In this document: positions 11,340 through 22,374 of the stretch, one piece after another
Position numbering within the stretch: position 1 is the first letter of the stretch
How the letters are laid out: each line of letters begins with the position of its first letter
Origin: Sipunculus nudus
Taxonomy: Eukaryota; Annelida; Sipuncula; Golfingiida; Sipunculidae
Assembly: GCA_026874595.1 (NCBI GenBank)
Contig: CM049316.1
Coordinates: 43,167,695 to 43,231,694, forward strand
DNA length: 64,000 bases
Direction of reading: 5' to 3'
Position numbers and translations under genes: made by a program
The notes under the pieces: generated by a model
The model's database searches: none
What the model was told of the DNA's origin: nothing
What the model saw: only the letters and a program-made list of their open reading frames with translations

Positions 11340-12340
11340 CTGCTGTTCCTTATGACACAATTGTGATGTAGAATACTCTGTTACAATGGCTGCACATGTG
11401 ACATTTGGCATTTTTGTCTTGACACTTCAACAATAGTTGTGAGATTACAATGCTGTTATCATATGTCAAATAACGTTTACTATAGACTTGAGGATGTTTA
11501 TAAATGTTTCCGCGTATTACAACGTGACTATTGTTCTGATGTTCTAAATGCGTAACAGACTATTCTCATAGATTATAATGATTGTTTCCTTGTGCATTTT
11601 TTTATTGTGAACAGTGTCTAGTTTGGAATATTGAATCTTTTAACAAGCATTAAGTGATGTACAGACACGCAAGGGGGTGGGTGTTTTTTGCACAGTTTAT
11701 GATAGATTAGTGTTACCAGGCTGTAATGGCTTATACACAATAGCTTTCTGAGTGGCGGAAGATTGAGTTATTGTACTGAAATAATAGGGTTCGTGTTTTT
11801 AAATCAATGATAAATTAGGTGTTTGGAACAACACGAGAGTTGTTAGTGTGGACCAGATTTGCTTCTTCCTCGGCATATATTATACAAATCTAGCATTGTG
11901 GACGGCGCAGTTGTATAAAGCAATATATTACCTTGTGAGGTGATCAGGTGATACAAATGTTGACCCTCCGTTCGGTCTGTAGAAAGTACGCAGAAACATG
12001 TAGCATTCCAGAGGCGATTAGTTGATAAGTCCGTTATTTCAACCTGTGAAATATTCAGACCAACACCACAAAATGATCAGATCACCATTTACTACAAACA
12101 GCATCATAGAGTAGCAAATAAAAATCATGATGGTAGATAATATTCATTTTATCGGTTATTCTTGTGATTATTTTCTTCACGTAATCGGTCGCACATTACT
12201 AATTAAAACAAATATTATCCAAAAAGATCAAAAATTTATGTGAATATCTAACAATCGACAAATATTTTAGAACAATAGTGTGATCTGAATATAAAACAAA
12301 CTGTAAAGTAATTTCCTCATAAAAATATTTTGGTCATAAC
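11340..12340. other. Intron or intergenic DNA between minus-strand exons
   Basis: About 1 kb between the PAN-like exon and the PLAT-like last exon. I found no convincing exon, repeat or RNA here. If the two exons belong to one gene with alternative ends, this is intronic; otherwise it should hold the 5' part of the PAN gene or the 3' UTR of the PLAT gene. Confidence 0.35.
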
Positions 12341-12346
12341 AGTTAT

Positions 12347-12476
12347 TCAGAAGATGATCTTGAAAACGTCTATATTTACATATTCCAGATCCCATGCATT
12401 TTTGGTGTGGAGTTCTACGTCGATCGCGAAAAGATTACCGATATCTACCGCGGCAGGAACTTTCTTCAGTGTCATT
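12347..12476 (-). CDS. Last coding exon of PLAT-like gene (exon B)
   Basis: 130 nt, entered in phase 2 through the acceptor gtttcgtag|A at 12477 and ending in TGA at 12347-12349. It encodes MTLKKVPAAVDIGNLFAIDV, then ELHTKNAWDLEYVNIDVFKI and IF-stop. The pattern 'DIGNLFAIDVELHTKNAW.LEYVNI' fits the second half of a PLAT/LH2 beta-sandwich, where a 'lG.l..i.v.h...aW.le.V.v' strand pair and an invariant Trp are expected. Joining to exon A (12916-13051) completes a Gln codon exactly. PLAT domains typically mediate membrane, lipid or protein contacts in lipases, lipoxygenases and polycystin-type proteins. Ending right after the domain suggests a C-terminal PLAT module. Confidence 0.65.
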
Positions 12477-12915
12477 CTACGAAACACCAGGTAGACAAAC
12501 ATAGGCCTTCATGACTATTCGGTTATAGCGCTTAATAGAAAGCATACACTCCTTTCTACGGTGGATGTCAAGCATGTTACAAAAGAAATGTTGGGAAAAA
12601 AGTGAGAGACGATTGGTTTTAATCCGAAACAGTAATATGTGGGGCTATCACTATTTCTTTTATTTATTATATATTTAATGCTATTCACTGAATCTGTCCC
12701 GGGCATTATTTATTTATTGTGATTCCATGAGTAGAATAAACATTTTTAAACTTAGTACTTAAAAACAATATTTTATTTCCTAAAGCCGAAAAAAACGTGT
12801 ATAATAGAGGCCATTGTAATTTTAAGAGCTCTTAATTTGTAATATACATACAAATGATTGAACAAAAATGGTCGCATTACAGATGTTGTCTATTATTAAC
12901 AAAACAATTACTCAC

Positions 12916-13051
12916 TGAGCTCTCTGCATATGTTTAGTAAAAGATATCAATCCAGAATCCGACTTTGTTCCATAAAACTTTACCGACACAGGCCCTGGAG
13001 TCTCCGCATATTTTCTGTCGCTCGTCTTGAAGGCCAACTTATAATCACCGG
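12916..13051 (-). CDS. PLAT-like domain exon (exon A)
   Basis: 136 nt with a strong acceptor (cttttctttag|CC at 13052) and donor (CTCA|GTGAGTAA at 12915); phase 1 in, phase 2 out. It encodes GDYKLAFKTSDRKY, AETPGPVSVKFYGTKSDSG and LISFTKHMQRA. The layout (Y-x-L/V-x-x-K-T-S-D...x-V-x-V-K-F-Y-G-x-x-x-x-S-G) is that of the N-terminal strands of a PLAT domain. It splices in frame into exon B. The 45 + 43 codon pair gives roughly the first and last strands of a domain usually of about 110-120 residues, so the domain may be slightly short or continue upstream. Confidence 0.7.
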
Positions 13052-13420
13052 CTAAAGAAAAGAACGAAGTATTTACATAGGAAATAATCCGGTTAAATAA
13101 AAATAAATAAAAAAGTCTCCTCTTTAGTTCCATAATACACAATATTAAATTGTTCATGAATATTTATTCTTTATTTTTTTATTACAAAAATATTTTATAA
13201 GGAAAGCTCATCGAGCTTATTGCTGTTATTCAACAGAGTTGCTTAACAACATTCATTAAAAAAAGTACATGGATTAAATATAGAAACAATGACATGCTAT
13301 AGCGACTCAAAATAGCCTACTTGCAAAACACATATATCAGCCAATCAATAAATAATAATCATATACATTTTAAGAATACATGCAATTAAAAGTAGATATA
13401 TAAATGACCCGATATCACAC

Positions 13421-13521
13421 CATAGAGAAAAATCGTTTCAAATCTCTCTAAAATACGGAAATAGATGTTATAGTTCGCATTACAGCTTGAAATATCATCC
13501 GTTCGGAAGGTGCCGAATAAG
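13421..13521 (-). CDS. Candidate exon D upstream of PLAT exons
   Basis: 101 nt open frame between the acceptor cttcattag|C (13522) and a weaker donor TATG|GTGTGATA (13420). It encodes LFGTFRTDDISSCNANYNIY and FRILERFETIFLY. The phases fit both neighbours: phase 2 in (exon C ends in phase 2) and phase 1 out (exon A enters in phase 1, completing Ala). The donor is not strong and the peptide shows no family I recognise, so the phase agreement is the main support. Confidence 0.35.
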
Positions 13522-13771
13522 CTAATGAAGATATTCTGACTTTCGTTTAAGTACAAACAAATTGTTTTAATTTTTGAGATGTACATAGACCGTTGTTAAA
13601 TACATGTATCAAATACCGGCTAAGGAGGATGGTTTAAATCAAAGTAAACCACAGAAAGTATATATAAAAGTAATAAGATATCTAATTTATTTATTTATAT
13701 TGATTTGTTGAGTAATAACTTAGTCTATGTAAAGGCGTCACTCTTTCTATTTACCTTCACTTCGACTAAGA

Positions 13772-13772
<1 letters not shown>

Positions 13773-13845
<73 letters not shown>

Positions 13846-13847
13846 TT
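13773..13847. repeat. (TA)n microsatellite
   Basis: Interrupted TA tract in the putative intron between exons D and C. Confidence 0.95.
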
Positions 13848-13947
13848 ATAGTAGAACATTGTTGTAAGTGTATAAAAAATAAAAAAGTAAATTTAAACTA
13901 TACTTTTTAGAATATATGAAATAATATCGTAGCAAAATTTCTCAAAC

Positions 13948-14044
13948 CTATATTCTTCAGGCTTCCTAACAACAAATAGCAGATGATCGCGACACTGATT
14001 TTCCAAGCTGAGTAACAACAGAACATGCTCATGTTCGCTGTGTC
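13948..14044 (-). CDS. Candidate exon C of the PLAT-like gene
   Basis: 97 nt between a good acceptor (tctcttcactacag|GA, 14045) and a donor (ATATAG|GTTTGAG, 13947); phase 1 in, phase 2 out. It encodes HSEHEHVLLLLSLENQCRDH and LLFVVRKPEEY. The hydrophobic/charged alternation is protein-like, but I do not recognise a family. With exons D, A and B it makes one continuous reading frame of about 150 codons. Further upstream exons would lie beyond the inverted repeat that begins at about 14091, making that element intronic. Confidence 0.4.
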
Positions 14045-14090
14045 CTGTAGTGAAGAGATAAACATTTAGACGCACGCCAATTTTACCACT

Positions 14091-15175
14091 TTGTCCATGG
14101 GCCAGACACTTTTTCGGTATCAGAAAGGTAGCAAATTCTATCATACCTTTTTGGAAAGCTTATTACCTCTACTTTACATTTCTGTATGATAGCAGTGCCA
14201 AATGAGTAGCTTATTGTCTGTTACAAGCCTCTAAACTCGGAAAATGAAAACGTCATTTATCAGAAATGTTGACAAAGTAAAATGGGGTCAGGGAAACAAA
14301 AATGACAACAGATTAGCTTTCACTGGTCTTATCTTCACATTTGATGCGGCATATGAAAGCACAAAAGGCAAATATTCCATTTAAAGTCATTGCAGGTTCA
14401 TATAAAATATATTAAGGATATATGACGTCAAAATACCATGTGACCAATTTGATTTGAAAAGTTTTACTTCTATTGCAGACACCAATAGTTCTTTAGTTGC
14501 GGAGGTTCCGTGTGCATGACATGTCCCTGATATTAATCCTCACATTTGTTTACTAGACCATTTGATATAACAAAAAAAGTAGTGCTAGACTTCTGGTAAA
14601 CCGGCAATAAATCGAAAAATGACGTCATAAGCCATACCAATGAATGCTTAAAAAAAGCATTTAGGGGTAGGGGAAACAGAAACTGCTATATTTTTAGATC
14701 TACTGATAGCAAAATAATGAATTACCACTTAAAATGTCTGTATTTAAGTTTTCTATACACTGGAATGATCAATGTGCAACATAGATCGAATAATCAGGCC
14801 ATCAAAGGTCAAAAGGTCACGAAATAGAGGCTAAAGTGAAAATTTTATATCTTCAGGCATAACAGTTCCGAGAGTTATGCAAATGCTTGTATTTGCAGAA
14901 CAAATCATGAATTCATCCTAGAAGATAATTATTAAGACATTTATTTGCAATTTATTGTGTTTTTTACTGCCATTATGCAAAGAAAATAATGGCAAAAGAA
15001 GGCAAATTAACAAATTTGAGTGTTTTCAGTCCGGTTATCTTAAAAAGTGTAGTCTATGTGAGGAAATCACCGTTAACAATTAAATGTTACCCAAGTTATA
15101 AATCTTATATTCTGTTTGCTCACATATTTAATATATGAAGCTTTATGGTGGACAAATAAAGGTCGAAATCCAGGT
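14091..15175 (+). repeat. Large inverted repeat, left arm
   Basis: The reverse complement of 17925-18966, at roughly 90 percent identity by eye, starting near the shared 'tccatgggcca'. It carries two TGACGTCA octamers (14423-14430, 14620-14627) and one direct repeat AGGTCA-AA-AGGTCA (14806-14819), all preserved in the other arm. The arm also contains diverged repeats of its own theme ('gggaaacaaaaa...' at 14292 and 14661). It is non-coding in all frames I examined. See the element at 14091-18966. Confidence 0.9.
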
Positions 15176-16097
15176 TAAACTGATTTCCAACATTGAGAAA
15201 ATGACAGCTTTCTACTGAAGACAAATTAAAAAAGAAGTATAGCAATTGCAAACTTTAATGTTTTTCTTAGTGGCTTAAAGTTTATTTCTTGTTATCTCTC
15301 TTTTGCATTCCTGCATGATAGCAGTGTCAAATAAGTAGCTTCATGTCAATTATGACCTTTAAATCTTTAAGCGCATAGAAATGCTAAACTGAAAATCAGA
15401 GAAAATGGAACCAGAGGGAGGAAAATAAAAACGGCAGAAACCTGGCTCTCCCTTGTGATATCTTCCCACTTGATATATCATTTTACAGAGAAATAATAGC
15501 TTTTGATCACGGTCAATCGTTATGTTGCGAGCTTCAAATATGCAAGGGCATGCAGGGTCAAAGTAACACAGTAAAAATGCGTGGAGCTTATTTGTTTGGA
15601 GACAGATGTTAGATGCAAAATAAATTCACTGTTTGGTGAAGATCTTGAAAAAATAGTTTGAATTTTTCATTTGAGTGGAACTTAAGGCAGCTAATTGACA
15701 ATGGCCTAACACGATGGTCCCGTCTATGGGAAAGGAGGGGGAAGGGGAGGAGGTAAAATGACGTGTAAGGGCTATTTACACCCGCGTACCACCTGACCAT
15801 GCGTAATCACAACAGTTGCTCAATCAACGTGGTACATTTAAAAAACCTCCCAGCCCCTTCCAGCAAAATCTGCTCAAAATCGCCATACCATCATTGTTTT
15901 ATACATAAAATTATTTAAAGTGAGATGATTAATGCGAGTGTATTATAATAAGTTACACAGACACAAAGACAATTTGTCTGCTGTGTGTCTGTTTCGGTTT
16001 TGTTAGGAATGTATGTTGCATTACTTAAAATAACATGCCTTACAATTAAAAAATCTATGGTCCTATTATATTAATAATTGTAATATTATTAATAATC

Positions 16098-16147
16098 ATA
16101 TATATATATATATATATACATATATGTGTGTGTGTGTGTGTGTGTGC
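16098..16147. repeat. (TA)n-(TG)n compound microsatellite
   Basis: A TA run with an ACATATA break, then TG repeats and a short GCGCGC stretch. Nearly the same compound structure recurs at 16557. Confidence 0.95.
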
Positions 16148-16554
16148 GCGCAACTTAGGGATACATCTATATAAACCAGATTATGTGAATCTGACAATAG
16201 TAAAAGAACACCACCAAGAGATGAAAAGATTATTTATTAACACTTGCCTCGATTAATATAGGCACAATATCTCTATGAAGCTTGATGCAAAAAGCAACAG
16301 CTGAGATAAAAACCTGTCGCTCATAAACGAAAACATCTTCAGATGCTGGAGTATGCAGTCACTCCATTCGGTGCCACTTTAACAATAAACCAGTGGCTGT
16401 AAGTCTTCAGATCAATGTATACAGGGATGGCCCTTAGTCCGCAGTCTGTCCAACTGGCCTTGCCTCCGAAGACAGACTACAATTTGTCTACATTTACACA
16501 GTTAACTTGTATTTTTTACAGTTACATGGGTCTGTTCTATAGCAAGACACACAT

Positions 16555-16556
<2 letters not shown>

Positions 16557-16602
<46 letters not shown>
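16557..16602. repeat. (TA)n-(TG)n compound microsatellite
   Basis: A second TA-TG compound tract 460 bp from the first. Confidence 0.95.
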
Positions 16603-16603
<1 letters not shown>

Positions 16604-17924
16604 TACGGATTTATTACAAAATTTTATTAACAACAGTTTTTGTATAGGCAATCATGTTTTATTTCTAATGATTATAAATGAATAAAACCCCGCTCTTTAA
16701 TCATTTCTTTCTGTCTATTTATTTGCAGAATATTATTCTGCAATGGAAAGGAAAAAAATATAAATATTGTTACTCAGAAGCTGAAGTTTAAAGTGCATAT
16801 CATTATTTGACAGCAGATTAAATCATATTTTCACGTGTTTGATGAAGAAACACGAATTTTATTCCCTTTTCTGCCGCTCAAGTGATTTCTATTTGTATCA
16901 AACAGTTTTGGGAAATATTCTAGGAACTGCATTTAGTAACTTGGCTTTGTATCTCGATATGATATAAAATGCTGATATAAAAATAATTGTAAAAATGACA
17001 TACTTGAATTATTCATTAAAAAATATTATAACAGCACAGAAAGATTGTTTGTTTTACCTGTCCTCTAAAATTAGAATTCATTGTCAGTCTATTCTAACTT
17101 ATTCAATGTATACCGGTAATTTGATTACTGGTATTTGATTTGATTTGGTACTTACAATCAGGGATCCTTGCACACGGTTGCAAAAAATATCCAAGGTGCT
17201 CTGGTGAACTCTTCGTGAGATTGCCGCACAACAAATATGCTGCTACATGCAGTATGACGGTGCGAATATTTCCTAAATGAGATAAAACTGCCTTTCAACA
17301 TATTTGACATCTGGAGATATAATACAGATATTTTGATATTTAGATTATCAAAAAAATATATTGAAACTAACTATTTTGTTTTTATTTCCTAGCTCTTTCC
17401 CCTGGTACATTTATGAGGTATTGTGATTCTTTGGTGCATTTGGTCTTAAATATAGTGTTCATTTATGTTAATTTTGGATTCTATGTACAAACATATATTG
17501 TAATGTTTTATATTTCATAACTCGAATATATTTCAATGCAGTGGGGTAAGAGGTGGGTGTATCCAGGTAGAAATTCATTTAAAATAACAGAAAGTCCAGT
17601 GAATGGTGAAACATTAATGATGTACTTGTAAAACGCCCCCTGGACTTGTTTCACTATATCTTAAATTCTGAAAATCTGACAGGTCCTTAGCAGAGGTTAA
17701 AGTCTGCGATAGAGAAAAACAGTCAAAATCACATCTTAAAGTAAAACGTTACTGATACTAAACTATTTTGAGGAATCAAATTACCTACCATTGAGTCACA
17801 GTGCAAATTGTATAAACACTAAGATTATATGCCTTTGTTTGTTGCACATGCTAAAACATGATTATATTTACAAACTTAACACATGTGTTATTCTATGCGA
17901 GCTGGTAATGCAAAAAGCTGTATT

Positions 17925-18966
17925 CTGACCTTTATTGGTCCACTTTAAAGCTACATTTGTCAAATACATGTGCAAACAGAATTAAAGATTTATATCTTAG
18001 GTAACATATTATTTATATGTTAAAGGTAATATCATCAAAAACACTCAAATTGGTTTATTTGCCTTCTTTTGCCATTAACTTTTCTTTGCATAATGGCAGT
18101 GAAATTGCAAATAAATGTCTTAATAATTATCTTCTAGGATGATTTCATGATGTGTTCTGCAGATACAAGCATTTGCATAAGTCTCGGAACTGTTATGCCT
18201 GAAGATATAAAAATTTCACTTTAGCCTAAATTTTGTGACCTTTTGACCTTTGATGGCCTGATTATTCGATCTATGTTGCATATTGTTCATTCCAGTGTAT
18301 AGAAAACTTAAATACAGACATTTTAAGTGGTAATTCATTATTTTTCTATCCGTAGATCTCAAGATAAAACAGTTTATGTTTCCCCTACCCCTAAATGCTT
18401 TCTTTTAAAGCAGCAATGGCTTATGACGTCATTTTTCGATTTATTGCCGGTTAACCAAAAGTCTACCACCACTTTTTTGTTATGTCTAATGGTCTAGTAA
18501 ATAAATGTGAGGATTAATGTCAGGGACATGTCATGCACACGGAACCTCCGCAACTAAAGAACTATTGGTGTCTGCAATAGAAGTAAAACTTTTCAAATCA
18601 AATTGGTCACATGGTGTTTTGACGTCATATATCCTTAATATATTTTATATGAACCTGTTATGACCTTAGATGAAATATTTGCCTTTTGTGCTTTCATATG
18701 CCGCATCAAATGTGAAGATAAGACCAGTGATAGCTAATCTGTTGTCATTTTTGTTTCCCTGACCCCATTTTACTTTGTCAACATTTCTGATAAAATGACG
18801 TTTTCATTTTCCGAGTTTAGAGGCCTGTAATAGATAATAAGCTACTCATTTGGCACTGCAATCACACAGAAATGTAAAGCAGGGGTAATAAGCTTTCCAA
18901 AAAGGTATGATAGTATTTGCCACCTTTCTGATACCAAATTCAAAATAGGCCACCTGGCCCATGGAC
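17925..18966 (-). repeat. Large inverted repeat, right arm
   Basis: Inverted counterpart of 14091-15175. It keeps TGACGTCA at 18424-18431 and 18620-18627 and the TGACCT-TT-TGACCT direct repeat at 18236-18249. Differences between arms are scattered substitutions and small indels, with no open frame preserved. Confidence 0.9.
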
Positions 18967-20110
18967 TAACCCCTTTACTATAATATGTTTCCTCCTGGGC
19001 GTAATCATACAACAGCAAATGTTCAATGTCAGGTAAGCTGACAGTTATACCATGAACACTGATTTAGTAACACATTGTTCAAAGTTTTTTTAACGCTTTA
19101 CCTTTAAATTTCACATTGCCATACATTTATCAATTTATAACATATTATAACATATTATTATTGTTTTACACTCCATTCATTTGCTGTTGTAGTTTTGTGA
19201 TTTCCCGAAAATAAGCTAACCCTATATGGACCGTTTTCTGTAGATTTGTTTCTGTATATAGCAAGGTTTCTTTACATGTCATACTTCCTTTGAGACTCGC
19301 GATGCCGTCTTTATCTGCGCACTTGCGCGAGACTCTTCCCAACAACTGCTAACACTGGCACAGCTTACAGAATTATATACATGATGTCGCTTTATTTTGT
19401 GTCACTATGTATATATTAATCTAATATATGGCCAATACGCTGTACAATCATTATATAGCTCCCTCAAAACAAGGTTTCCCCGTGCTAAAACTTGCTCTTG
19501 CTAAAATCCTCCCATGCCTTAACCCTCGATCACTGAAAAGGGCAACAGGCGCGATTCAACGCCCTGTTACTAATTTTGTCCTGACATTTCATATATTCAA
19601 TATTCAATACATTTTTAGTATAACAAGGTGCAACCTAAACATTATTAAAATGTTGTTATGGCCGAGCACATGCACAGATATTAAATGTCGCATATATAAT
19701 AGGTCTTGCGGGGTGCTTACACACGAAAGATTTGAAGAAATCGGCACTGTTCAGCGACTGTCAGGAGACCCTGCTTGGGTCGTCAGGTGGCTATCTCAGA
19801 AAGCGCGTCCTCTTGGAAGCTTTGGGGTTGATAACAGGATTCCCAAATTCGATCTCACTCTTGTCTGGCGCTTATTCTCTCTTACCTGTCAATGTAAGAA
19901 AGTAATGTTCCAACTGCATTTATCTGTTTCTTCTATAATCATGTTCATGCCATGAAAGCATACTGAACATCTTAATGGTTTAATAAGCTAATGTGATTCA
20001 TAAATATCGTTCATATTGTGCTACAAAATGTTATATTCACAGTGTCCGGCTTGAATACGCAATGGATCAGACACTTCTACATAACGAAACTACTTTCAGG
20101 AACTAAATTT
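18967..20110. other. Unassigned DNA; 175-codon frame of unknown status
   Basis: Holds the longest start-to-stop frame in the window, 19428-19955 on the plus strand. Its predicted product begins MANTLYNHYIAPSKQG and includes GSFGVDNRIPKFDLTLVWR. I recognise no domain, signal peptide or family, and the composition looks like chance translation. In an intron-rich animal genome a single such frame is not strong evidence of a gene. Confidence 0.15.
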
Positions 20111-20111
20111 A

Positions 20112-20700
20112 TTCTTCAAGGGAAGAGAGCACTGAATACCACAGCTTTATGTCTCTGTAACCCCGGGCGTCGCCCACCGTTCATAGAAGTGTCGTATGGA
20201 GCCGAGGTAACAGGTTACCCATAATAAAAGAAGGAGACGGTTGATTATCAAAATTATATGTCTATGTAACCCCAGGCATTGCCCCCCGTTTATAGCAGTG
20301 CCGTATGGAGGTGAGGTAACAGATAACACCTAACCAAAGAAGGAGACGGTTGAATATCAAAATTATATGTCTCTGAAACCTCGGGCGTCATCCACCATTT
20401 ACAGTAGTGCTGTATGAAGGTGAGGTAACAGGTAACAAGCACTCAAGGAAGGAGAGAGTTGGGTATCACAGTTATATTCCTCTGTAACCTCGGGCGTGAC
20501 CAGCCGTTCACAGTAGTGTCGTATGAAGGTGAGTTAAGAGGTTACTCATACGCAAGGAAGGAGAGCGTTGAATATCACAGTTATATGTCTCTGTAACCTT
20601 GGGCATGACCCAACGTTCATAGAAGTGTCGTATGGAGGTTAGATAACAGGTTTCACATACTCAAGGGAGGAGAGTGTTGAATGCCACAATGTTTCAATCT
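20112..20700. repeat. 109 bp minisatellite, five units plus partial
   Basis: The phrase 'gaatatcacagttatatgtctctgtaacc' and its variants start at 20134, 20243, 20352, 20461, 20570 and 20679, exactly 109 bp apart each time. Units differ by substitutions (roughly 15-25 percent by eye) but contain no net indels. Each unit holds 'gtcgtatg.ag|gtgaggtaac', which resembles a 5' splice site. 109 is not a multiple of three, so the array is not coding. Confidence 0.95.
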
Positions 20701-21425
20701 TGCTAGGAAACGTAATGGCCTATCAGCTACGAACCAGACTTCTGCCTGGGTTTACTAACTTAACCTTTGCTTTTTTTTCTTTGTTACAGTTCAAGACCCG
20801 TTCAGTACATAAATTACCTCTGAAAGTTTATACTTGGAAGTTAAACTGCTAGTAAGTGTGTTGCGATGTTTCCTTCAGCAATATGTCCCGAATTCCAATT
20901 TAGATAACACAAACCCAAGACACGCAGTAGTTGTACACCGAGCTCGGGTGTCGCCAGAATTAGCGCGTGTAAGCCTTGTCCAAAATGGCCCGCATCTCAT
21001 TTTAAACCGGTAAGGTAAAACTAGATCAAAACAGTGATTATATATAGTTAAAATAGTTCACGATTATATTTTTGCATGTATAGGTAAATGTTGAAAACAT
21101 GAAAAAATCGAGATTTTGTATTGGACTCGACATTTTTTCTTTTTTTTATTAAATATGTTTAAATTTACATATACCTTTTTGTTAAATTGATTTCTGCAGA
21201 TGTATGAGCACTTAGTTTAGGAAAGCATTTAAAAAATGGAGGCGATGACTTTCACCAAAGAAATTTTATAAACTTACATAAAGCTGACGTGAATGTCGCT
21301 TATTATAAACCCCATGGCAAATCATAAAATGTTAAGCTTCGTTCGTGAAATTGATTATGCTGACATATTTTTAGATTTATGCCCCATTAGGATAGCATTT
21401 TAATGTGCCTCATACCAGTAAAATT
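20701..21425. other. Unassigned DNA
   Basis: No gene or repeat recognised. A polypyrimidine stretch ending in CAG at 20783-20790 could be a splice acceptor, but no open exon follows. Confidence 0.3.
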
Positions 21426-22330
21426 AGATTCCCCTTATAAACAAGGGACCCATGGGTCACGGTGATCGGCTAAACTATTTTTCAAATATTAGTATTCGAA
21501 AAGCTAAGAGGAAGTGGCTTTTCTTTCATAAGCAAATATTAAATATATAAATGTCAGAGAAATACTGTGCACTTTTATGGAATTCAACAAACACACGAGT
21601 CTCCATGATCAAATCAGTATTTCAACTATGTGACATTGATATGTGATTAAAATACCTACTGAGAATACATGAAATCCAGTACAATATAAATTAAAGAAGA
21701 AAGAAAGTTGAGATATGCTCTAGTATCATAATGCACATACAATATATATAATGCACATACAATATATAAACTTAAATAAATGCCGTAAGAAAATACATGA
21801 AAATGTAATACATATAAATTGTGACCTGAAACCATTTATAATGCCATGAGTAAAACTAATGATGGGCTTAATTGCGAGTTTTCAAAGGATTTTATTCAGA
21901 ACATCAAATCTTAAAAAATTTCGGAGAAAATAAATTCAAATCATTTAAACATTAAAGGTACCTCCCCTCATGGCTTTAATGTATCATTTATAAGACTGAA
22001 CATTTTACGGTTGTATTCTGAATCTATAGCTTGCAGAACACTTGGATTTAATTCTACACATAAAAACATGATTGTTGATTACTAGGTTGTCTTTAAGCTT
22101 TTATTAACCTTCACATATATATTAATGGGTAGTTGTGTTATAATCTAATATTTTATCATATCATTATTTTTAAACATAATTGATAATTATAAAATTGTAA
22201 TAAGTAGAACATGGGATTGAAGACCTGAAAAATTTATTCTGTTATTAATGAATTACAAAGTTATCTCTAGTAATAAAAAAATATTAGATTATAAGATTAA
22301 CCTTGTTGATTGAATTTGTCATTTGGAAGG

Positions 22331-22374
<44 letters not shown>

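Larger units (their letters stand above)
14091..18966. mobile_element. Putative long-inverted-repeat element (4.9 kb)
   Basis: Arms 14091-15175 and 17925-18966 flank a 2.75 kb centre. The centre contains a third, much more diverged relative of the arm sequence (about 15285-15500, 'cctgcatgatagcagtgtcaaataagtagctt') and two compound (TA)n-(GT)n tracts. No transposase and no clear target duplication were found, so this could be a fold-back transposon or an inverted segmental duplication. Its position inside the probable intron of a minus-strand gene means transcripts could form a kilobase-long double-stranded stem. Confidence 0.55.
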
